From Bacteroidales bacterium (GTDB taxonomy: Bacteria > Bacteroidota > Bacteroidia > Bacteroidales > Muribaculaceae), in contig QAMW01000030.1 in the NCBI GenBank assembly GCA_003150235.1, positions 1 to 12,520 of the forward strand: DNA of 12,520 bases, read 5' to 3'. The translations under genes and the position numbers were made by a program. Positions 1 through 5,452 of this stretch are shown one piece after another (the stretch's first letter is position 1; every line of letters starts with the position of its first letter). The notes under the pieces are model-generated. The model was not told the origin of the DNA, searched no databases, and saw only the letters and a list, made by a program, of their open reading frames with translations.

Positions 1-28
1 TAAGTAGATGTTGAAAATTAGTTTATAT
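1..28 (+). repeat. Left terminal inverted repeat of the IS630 element
   Basis: It matches the reverse complement of 1087-1114 at positions 1-6, 9, 12, 14-20 and 22-27 (21/28). It begins with TA, the expected target dinucleotide. Confidence 0.85.
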
Positions 29-41
29 CAAATTTTTTGCG

Positions 42-49
42 TATCTTTG
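42..49 (+). promoter_or_regulatory. Bacteroidetes-type -7 box (TATCTTTG) for the transposase
   Basis: TATCTTTG matches the TAnnTTTG consensus of Bacteroidetes housekeeping promoters exactly. No clean TTTG -33 box sits 19-21 bases upstream; the nearest is TTAG at 18-21. Transcription would start near 55-57. That is downstream of the ATG at 8 and a short distance before the isoleucine codon at 75, so it helps decide the transposase start. Confidence 0.6.
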
Positions 50-74
50 TGTGAACACATAAAGACACACAGCT

Positions 75-491
75 ATCGCAAAAATCAAAGTTATACAACT
101 GACAGACCAGCAACGTCTGCAACTGGAAGAGGGCTTTCGCCACGGCAAGAGCCACGCATACCGTATGCGCTGTCGCGCAGTACTTCTGAAATCCACCGGC
201 CTGACCTCGAAACAGATTGGAGAACAGACCGAAATGACCCATATATCAGTCAATTCCTGGGTGAAACGCTTCGAGACAGAAGGCATCAAAGGCCTGGATA
301 CACGACCGGGGCGTGGTCGCAAACCGATAATGGATTGCTCAGACGAAGAAGCGGTACGCAGAGCCATAGAGAACGACAGGCAGAGCGTGAAGAAAGCGAA
401 AGAGGCATGGCAGCAGGCTTCTGGGAAAGAAGCCTCCGAGAGTACCTTCAGGGCTTTTTTATCCGCCTTGGCGCGGGATATAGACGTATAA
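75..491 (+). CDS. IS630 orfA: unshifted N-terminal DNA-binding product
   Basis: Without frameshifting, ribosomes read through the heptamer in the zero frame and stop at 489-491. That gives about 138 residues if initiation is at 75, or 108 from the ATG at 165. The product holds the helix-turn-helix and linker but no catalytic Asp, so it could bind the element ends without cleaving them. Short products of this kind often moderate transposition in frameshifting IS elements. This is inference from the layout. Confidence 0.6.
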   Translation: MAKIKVIQLTDQQRLQLEEGFRHGKSHAYRMRCRAVLLKSTGLTSKQIGEQTEMTHISVNSWVKRFETEGIKGLDTRPGRGRKPIMDCSDEEAVRRAIENDRQSVKKAKEAWQQASGKEASESTFRAFLSALARDIDV

Positions 492-1087
492 GGAAACGTC
501 CGAAGGGGAAACCCTCGCCGCAGCTCTACGAGTATAAGACCGAGAAGCTGCAAGAACTCGTACAACAGGAAAAAGACGGTCTGATCGACCTTTATTATGG
601 AGATGAAAGCCATATCTGCACTGAGGGATATGTGCCATACGGATGGCAGTTCCGCGGTGAAGATGTCTATATTCCATCTGAAAGAGGTCTGAGACTCAAT
701 ATTTTCGGCATGATCGACCGCAATAATCAATATGAAGGATTCTCCACAACTGAGAATATGACCGCTGACAAGGTCGCCGACTTTATTGACCGACTTTCTC
801 TCCGTATCCGTAGAAACACTTTTGTTGTCCTTGACAATGCAAGCATCCATAGATGCAAGCTCATGCGGGAACTCCGTCCGATCTGGGAGAAACGTGGATT
901 GTATCTCTTTTTCCTCCCACCGTACAGTCCACATCTGAATATCGCCGAGACGCTCTGGAGAATCCTCAAGGGCAAATGGCTCAAACCTGCGGATTATTGT
1001 TCCACGGATTCCCTGCTCTATGCAACCAACCGTGCGTTGGCTGCACTTGGATCTGAACTCAATATCAAGTTTGCCCATGCAGCTTAG
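75..1087 (+). CDS. IS630-family DDE transposase, made by -1 programmed frameshift (337 aa)
   Basis: Cut-and-paste transposase that acts on the inverted repeats at 1-28 and 1087-1114. The first part (75-461) carries an N-terminal helix-turn-helix of IS630 type, with SKQIGEQ and SVNSWVKRF as helix signatures and a basic GRGRK linker. Translation then slips one base back on T TTT TTA (455-461) and continues to the stop at 1085-1087. In the fused protein the catalytic triad is Asp177 (YYGDES), Asp254 (VVLDNASIH) and Glu292 (SPHLNIAETLW). Asp254 and Glu292 have 37 residues between them, and the surrounding PPYSP block is typical of the family. Length matches the family norm. The family-like sequence AKIKVIQLTDQQ begins right after an ATC at 75 where an ATG would be expected, so the start is either non-canonical or mutated. 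The first ATG in this frame (165) would remove 30 residues of conserved N-terminus. Likely intact apart from the start codon. Confidence 0.85.
455..461 (+). promoter_or_regulatory. -1 ribosomal slippery heptamer (T TTT TTA)
   Basis: In the orfA frame the codons are TTT (456-458) and TTA (459-461), preceded by T455. This is the X XXY YYZ arrangement that lets both tRNAs re-pair one base back. The downstream frame opens into the catalytic domain at once (ATC CGC CTT GGC). I did not find an obvious stimulatory hairpin immediately downstream. Confidence 0.8.
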
Positions 1088-1114
1088 TATAAAATAATTT
1101 TTACGACTTACTTA
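1087..1114 (-). repeat. Right terminal inverted repeat of the IS630 element
   Basis: Read on the minus strand it begins TAAGTAAGTC and pairs with the left end at 21 of 28 positions. Its inner edge touches the last base of the transposase stop codon (TAG, 1085-1087), as is usual for compact IS elements. Confidence 0.85.
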
Positions 1115-1382
1115 CCAAAAATAATAAGTACATGTTTCATGCCCGTAAAGTTAACTAAAAATTCCACATAATCGGTATCACCCTATCCGGACAAAACAGT
1201 TCACATTTATACCCCACTATTAATCAGCTTGTTAACTCTGTCCATAATTCTGTCCGCCCGAAAATTAGCAAAAACTGGACTACACATATTATTTTCGCGG
1301 AAAAATCATGATATGATTAATGACGATACGTAGAAGCCCGCCCCGACCAAACTGAGTCCGCGCAATATTTTTGCAAATCAAA
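1115..1382. other. Non-coding stretch between the IS and the next promoter
   Basis: About 270 bases with no ORF on either strand that shows coding character. It contains a small ATCAT/ATGAT palindrome (around 1306-1318) and AT-rich patches. I see no tRNA, no gene remnant and no second IS end. Confidence 0.5.
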
Positions 1383-1383
1383 A

Positions 1384-1413
1384 TTGTTTTTTAAAAGATT
1401 TGCATTAAATTTG
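1384..1413 (+). promoter_or_regulatory. Bacteroidetes promoter (TTG -33, TAAATTTG -7)
   Basis: TAAATTTG at 1406-1413 is a perfect TAnnTTTG -7 box. TTG at 1384-1386 lies 19 bases upstream, the usual spacing to the -33 element. Transcription should start near 1419-1421, which places about 300 nt before the ATG of the beta-barrel gene at 1726. A dyad, TGTCA-CA-TGACA (1423-1434), sits at the start site and could be an operator. Confidence 0.65.
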
Positions 1414-1417
1414 CGAC

Positions 1418-1680
1418 AGCCGTGTCACATGACAATTCACGGCTATGACATTTGGAAAGCGTTTATCCGACGCTTGATTCTTGTTCGGTATGAAATCTGG
1501 CAGTTTCATTACATGTTTTCGGCAGGAGTTAAGCAACGATAGATGTTCATGGTTATGTATTCCTTTATGAAATACATATAAGCGTGGGCTTCTACGTTGC
1601 TCGTTTCCCGAAAACAGGCAAGCCAGAGCCTCATACCGAGAGTCGAGCAACCGATACAGACTCTCACGCTTTTGTATTTT
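1418..1680 (+). ncRNA. Candidate structured small RNA or long 5' leader
   Basis: Downstream of the promoter five independent hairpins follow one another. They are: AGCCGTG/CACGGCT (1418-1424 with 1438-1444); AAGCGT/ACGCTT (1457-1462 with 1470-1475); ATGAAA/TTTCAT (1490-1495 with 1504-1509); TATGTATT/AATACATA (1554-1561 with 1571-1578); and a branched domain closed by AGCGTG/CACGCT (1581-1586 with 1665-1670). The branched domain encloses GTTGCTCG/CGAGCAAC (1596-1603 with 1644-1651) and AGGC/GCCT (1616-1619 with 1628-1631). A U-rich tail (TTTGTATTTT, 1671-1680) follows at once, as in an intrinsic terminator. It could be a free-standing RNA of about 250-260 nt, or a leader with an attenuator before the beta-barrel gene. 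I do not recognise it as tmRNA, RNase P RNA, SRP RNA or a known riboswitch. Confidence 0.45.
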
Positions 1681-1725
1681 ATAATGCCGACGAGGAGAAG
1701 TCCGTGGCAACAAAAACCAATCAAC

Positions 1726-2568
1726 ATGCGCCACAATTACATTGCAGTACCCATTCTCGCCTTTCTTATCGGCTCCGGAGCCGCTGCTGCCGGAGAAAAT
1801 GCCGATGCTCGATTCAGGATTTCAATAACCGGAGGATTTGACTACTCCGTGAGCACCCTTGACGCATCATCCTCGCTAATCACCGACCAAGACGGGGAGG
1901 TGATGAGCGATCTTGTCGCAGACAAGGATGATCTGAGGACTCTTAACCGTAACAACGACTATAAACTTGAACAACAATTCATGGACCTCCGCGCCGAGTA
2001 TAGTTTTATAACCGGTGCGAATGTATGGGTTGGTGTCGGTGTAGTCACCACGTCGATGAGAAATTCATATTCGGAAACCGACGAGTTGCAGACCAAGTCG
2101 GCAAGCGAAAACCCTACGTTTCTTCTCAAAGGCGGCGTGAATTACACCTACACGTTTGCCGGCGGGACGTTCCTGACACTTGCCCCATCCGTAGCATGGA
2201 ACAAATCTGACAACAACCTGCTGTCATTCAGCCAGGATGACCGGACAGCAATATATCACGGCTACGGACTGAGCCGCGATGTATTCCGCTGGGATATCCC
2301 GTTATATGCCGGTCACACATTCGGGAAATGGACCCCGTTTGTAGGCATCGCCTATACCGACTACCGTATAAAAGACCGATTTGACAGCACGGTTTCTTAT
2401 GTCGGGGAAGACTTCCCCATCATCATCGAAGAGACTTACCGTTCGCGTAGCAAGATAAACGGCATCGCCGGATGCCGCTTTGCCATAGCCGATAATCTCG
2501 GAGTAAAACTCGAAGGGCATTTCAGCCGCAACATCGCAGCCCAACTATCATTTTATTTCACACTCTAA
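1726..2568 (+). CDS. Predicted outer-membrane beta-barrel protein (280 aa)
   Basis: Probable outer-membrane protein of unknown function. Starting at the ATG at 1726 gives a signal peptide (residues 1-22; hydrophobic core IAVPILAFLIG, then GAAAA before Gly23). The frame stays open upstream to a TTG at 1597, but that extension is not signal-like and overlaps the structured RNA region, so I reject it. The mature part is rich in alternating polar/aromatic stretches typical of transmembrane beta-strands, for example NYTYTFAGGTFLTLAPSVAW, KWTPFVGIAYTDYRI and the end LSFYFTL. It closes on a strand, as small 8-10-strand barrels do. There is no plug, no TonB box and no OmpA-type peptidoglycan domain. 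It lies 12 nt before the T9SS cargo gene and is very likely co-transcribed with it. Family assignment beyond barrel is not possible by eye. Confidence 0.65.
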   Translation: MRHNYIAVPILAFLIGSGAAAAGENADARFRISITGGFDYSVSTLDASSSLITDQDGEVMSDLVADKDDLRTLNRNNDYKLEQQFMDLRAEYSFITGANVWVGVGVVTTSMRNSYSETDELQTKSASENPTFLLKGGVNYTYTFAGGTFLTLAPSVAWNKSDNNLLSFSQDDRTAIYHGYGLSRDVFRWDIPLYAGHTFGKWTPFVGIAYTDYRIKDRFDSTVSYVGEDFPIIIEETYRSRSKINGIAGCRFAIADNLGVKLEGHFSRNIAAQLSFYFTL

Positions 2569-2580
2569 CAACCTTCCCCG

Positions 2581-5166
2581 ATGAAAAAACTACTTCAACT
2601 ATTACTATTTATCTCCGCAATCGCGTGTATTCACCAATCCGCCTACGCCGACCTCCCGGATTATGTGGAAAAGGAGATATGGTCAGACTCATGGACGGTA
2701 TATGCCTCGGAATTTTATAACGGCAAGCAATATGTCGTGCAACTATACCAAAACGACCATCAGACAAAACACTGGGAGATGCGACTCATCGAACTCAAAA
2801 TCAACGATAACGTCACGCTCTCGGACAGCCGCTACTGGGTACTCGACGACGGCAAAAACAGAGAGCCAAATTCAAGATATTACAATGCGGCAATGGAGGA
2901 ATTCAACGGGCGGCTGTTTATATACATACAATGTAACAGCCAGAACTATTTCTATTCTTTCCAGACCGACAATCATGGCAACGCGACACTTACGAAACTT
3001 AATTGTCCCGTAAAAAACAATAAACGATTTTGTTTCAGCATGACTAAATACCGTAACTCGCTTGCCATTATCTGTGGCGGTGAAAAAATAAGAGAACCGT
3101 GGTGGACATGGAGCGAAATGGCTCTTGAAGTTACATTTACCCATGATGACCCCGGAAGCCCCTCGGCAGTGTGGAAGACCGGAATTACATCTCAACATTT
3201 TGAATATGTCGAAAACATGTCGTATGGCACAAATGATTTCGATGCGACAAACTGGATAGGTGTAAGGGAGAAATATGTCGATGGCGGAATGAAACCGGTT
3301 ATGGTCGAGGAGCTGATTATAGGTCAATTCTGTAAAAGCGATGGCACGTTTCTTGCACATCATTTCCATGGGGAACTTGACGACCTTCTCGAAGACGGCG
3401 ATCAAGTGGGCAAATGGAGAAACGGATGGCGGTCGGGATTTAAATTGACAGGCGATTCCCATGGCTCCGACGGATTCGGGCTTAAGCTTGTGGAGGGACA
3501 GATTGCCAATGTCGGACTCGCAAAAAACGCGGAAAACATAAACAACCCTATTCAGTTCATATCGGCATTTGATCAACAATATGTAACGGGGAATATCCAT
3601 CAGCGTCAAATAATATGCTATGAATATGACCCGGTTGAGTATTATTTTAAAGAAAACACCCCTGCGGTCACTTACAATTTCGCGACAAACCTTCCTTACG
3701 GTAAATTCGGAGCGTGCTCGGTATCCGTACCTATTCCCGATGAGACTTACGAACCGGGAGGAGTAAGAGTGCAATCCTACCAGAGGTATATCAGCATTTT
3801 CCGAAGTGGCGGCTGCGGCAAACACTTCAACAAGCATAGCTACTACTCTATGATTAAATCAAATAAAATAAAAGTGAAACGCTTCGCAGCGAATACAGCC
3901 GACCTTCTCGGAAGTGCCGCCGGACGCAAGGCTTGCACACTTGTTGGTGTAATCGAAGGGGCACCTCCTACCGTGGTCGACAACGGTCCGATGTACCGTG
4001 AAATTTGCGGCGCGACGGGCAATGTATCCTCGATAGCTGTCGGCACGTCGGAGAGCAAGTCGGTAAGGTCGGAAAACTCTACCACATGGGGACACAGCAA
4101 TGTAGGCGGATTTGACGGTTACGGTGCTTCACTCTCCTCTTTCAGCATCATGGGCGGAGGAGGTTACGAAGTGACCAAGACCACCGCAGAGGAAAAAACA
4201 TTCACCACCTCTCATACCACCAGCTTGTTCAATACCAATGCCGACATGGCTTCGACCGGATATTACATCTATATCATCCCGCAGCTCGACCAGTATGTAG
4301 GACAGGTGTACACCCCCGACGGAATGTCACAGTTGACCGCCGCCGGCGACCTGCTTACCTACGTACAGACCGGAGCAAACATGGCATTCATCAGCTATCG
4401 TCTCGACGATGAAAAAATCGGTGATAAAATCAGGCTGAAAAAGCCGCTCGACCTGCAATCCTGGAAAGAGCGGGGCGTGGAGCTGTTTGACAACTACGGC
4501 AATATCGGGCGACCCATATATGACGAGTATATCAATGCCATAACCGGCAATGTCAACACCCTGCAGTCGACAGTAACCAATAGTTCGACTACCACAAAGA
4601 CATCTTCGTGGGAACTGATGATCAACACCCATTTCTACCGTAATCACTCGGGAGGGTCGATGACATGGACATCATCAACCAGCTCGACTGTAGGCAAGGA
4701 TGTGACCATATCCATCAATCCGGTATCGACCGACTATTTCAGCATGATGGAGCGTGATCGCCCCATATATTACTACGGCTTGCAGGCATATTGCCTGAAT
4801 GACCCGAACAACGGGGCGACAAGAGAATATTATGACGATCTTATCCGCCGCGAAATCATGGACAAGACCGATACACCTTTCATCATAGCATGGAAAGTGG
4901 TCAGCACCGCAGGGGAGATTATCATGAGTCCGCCCATGTCGGGTATCGACACTGCCAAGGAAAATGGATACAACTTCTTCGTTGAAGGCTCCACCGACGG
5001 ACTGCTCATCAGATGTGACGCGCCGCAGACCATCGAAATATACAATACGGCGGGTGTACGTGTAGCGTCACGCGATTGCGTGAACGGCGACAATAATTTC
5101 ACCTTGCCATCCGGAATGTATGTAATCCGCAATGCCGTGAAATCGGTTAAAGTCATGCGCCGATAA
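2581..5166 (+). CDS. Large T9SS-exported protein with putative pore-forming-like beta module (861 aa)
   Basis: A signal peptide (residues 1-23, cleavage AYA|D) and a C-terminal type-A sorting domain (about 795-861; EIYNTAGVRV, LPSGMYVIR, VKVMRR end) show export through Sec and then the type IX system to the cell surface or medium. Residues about 25-440 are beta-rich with blade-like repeats (FNGRLFIYIQ, RNSLAIICGG) and may be a beta-propeller or lectin-like head; this is inference. Residues 483-550 are strikingly Ser/Thr-rich on both sides of a glycine-rich hydrophobic turn (508-529, including IMGGGGYEV). A regular strand follows (YYIYIIPQLDQYVGQVY). A second S/T-rich pair spans 663-712 (TNSSTTTKTSS, then TWTSSTSSTVG). 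Amphipathic S/T strands around a hydrophobic turn are the hallmark of aerolysin/ETX-type pore-forming modules, hence that suggestion. It could also be an adhesin. Start codon and spacing to the barrel gene are clear. Confidence 0.75.
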   Translation: MKKLLQLLLFISAIACIHQSAYADLPDYVEKEIWSDSWTVYASEFYNGKQYVVQLYQNDHQTKHWEMRLIELKINDNVTLSDSRYWVLDDGKNREPNSRYYNAAMEEFNGRLFIYIQCNSQNYFYSFQTDNHGNATLTKLNCPVKNNKRFCFSMTKYRNSLAIICGGEKIREPWWTWSEMALEVTFTHDDPGSPSAVWKTGITSQHFEYVENMSYGTNDFDATNWIGVREKYVDGGMKPVMVEELIIGQFCKSDGTFLAHHFHGELDDLLEDGDQVGKWRNGWRSGFKLTGDSHGSDGFGLKLVEGQIANVGLAKNAENINNPIQFISAFDQQYVTGNIHQRQIICYEYDPVEYYFKENTPAVTYNFATNLPYGKFGACSVSVPIPDETYEPGGVRVQSYQRYISIFRSGGCGKHFNKHSYYSMIKSNKIKVKRFAANTADLLGSAAGRKACTLVGVIEGAPPTVVDNGPMYREICGATGNVSSIAVGTSESKSVRSENSTTWGHSNVGGFDGYGASLSSFSIMGGGGYEVTKTTAEEKTFTTSHTTSLFNTNADMASTGYYIYIIPQLDQYVGQVYTPDGMSQLTAAGDLLTYVQTGANMAFISYRLDDEKIGDKIRLKKPLDLQSWKERGVELFDNYGNIGRPIYDEYINAITGNVNTLQSTVTNSSTTTKTSSWELMINTHFYRNHSGGSMTWTSSTSSTVGKDVTISINPVSTDYFSMMERDRPIYYYGLQAYCLNDPNNGATREYYDDLIRREIMDKTDTPFIIAWKVVSTAGEIIMSPPMSGIDTAKENGYNFFVEGSTDGLLIRCDAPQTIEIYNTAGVRVASRDCVNGDNNFTLPSGMYVIRNAVKSVKVMRR

Positions 5167-5191
5167 AGGTCCGGAAAACAAATAAGCATGG

Positions 5192-5234
5192 GGTCGCTCT
5201 GTTACCTGTCAGCAGGTAGCCGGGCGACCGCCGT
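5192..5234 (+). terminator. Hairpin terminator candidate after the T9SS cargo gene
   Basis: An outer stem GGTCGC/GCGACC (5192-5197 with 5224-5229) and an inner stem TACCTG/CAGGTA (5203-5208 with 5213-5218, loop TCAG) are joined by a nearly paired segment with one mismatch and G-U pairs. The whole forms one long hairpin. Only four T residues follow (GCCGTTTT), so termination may be partial. Confidence 0.6.
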
Positions 5235-5289
5235 TTTATCCACCCCGACAGAATAGACAGATGCATAGACAAATGCTTTTATGCCGTGA

Positions 5290-5320
5290 TTTTTTAGTTA
5301 AATCAATAATTTTATATTTT
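5290..5320 (+). promoter_or_regulatory. Weak promoter candidate for the GLUG lipoprotein pair
   Basis: The 5235-5452 leader is AT-rich and has no gene. TATATTTT (5313-5320) matches TAnnTTTG at seven of eight positions, with a T-rich -33 region about 19 bases upstream. A second imperfect box, TAACTTTA (5434-5441), lies very close to the start codon and lacks a -33 partner. I cannot choose between them with confidence. Confidence 0.25.
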
Positions 5321-5452
5321 CATTCTCGATTATTGTTATTAATTTTACATTTATTACATTTAATCCCCGTTGAGAATAACCGGGTTAATATAATTTAATT
5401 AAATATTATCACATAACTAACTGCAATAAAATATAACTTTAAACTAATAACA

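Larger units (their letters stand above)
1..1114 (+). mobile_element. Complete IS630-family insertion sequence, about 1.1 kb
   Basis: The first 28 bases and the reverse complement of 1087-1114 agree at 21 of 28 positions. They share the outer TAAGTA, a central AAAATTA and an inner TTTATA block, so they are the terminal inverted repeats. IS630 elements insert at TA and duplicate it; TA at 1-2 and 1113-1114 fits that rule, so the element proper is probably 3-1112. Between the ends lies one transposase, split in two frames, with its own promoter at 42-49. No passenger gene is present. The element starts at the first base of the window, so the left flank and any interrupted gene cannot be seen. 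Confidence 0.9.

Noticed and set aside
8..455. Long open frame from ATG at 8 leading into the transposase catalytic domain
   Set aside because: The predicted peptide before about 455 has no IS630 helix-turn-helix, and the ATG lies upstream of the -7 promoter box. The true N-terminus is in the other frame and joins by -1 frameshift.
23..1078. 351-codon open frame on the minus strand across the IS
   Set aside because: Shadow of the transposase codon pattern; no recognisable domain and no plausible start context.
1690..1709. Short resemblance to the RNase P RNA motif GAGGAAAGTCC
   Set aside because: A single imperfect match with none of the other conserved RNase P blocks nearby.
1597..1725. 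N-terminal extension of the beta-barrel gene to a TTG at 1597
   Set aside because: The extra 43 residues are not signal-like, while the ATG at 1726 begins a good signal peptide. The extension also overlaps the hairpins of the leader.
2872..3837. 321-codon minus-strand ORF opposite the T9SS cargo gene
   Set aside because: Overlaps a gene with signal peptide and sorting domain along its length; no domain character of its own.
4081..4160. Possible MACPF signature (W-G-H-S..G-G) in the 861-aa protein
   Set aside because: The spacing and flanking residues do not fit the Y/W-G-T/S-H-F/Y-x6-G-G pattern, and no second MACPF block is seen. The aerolysin-like reading fits the S/T strands better.
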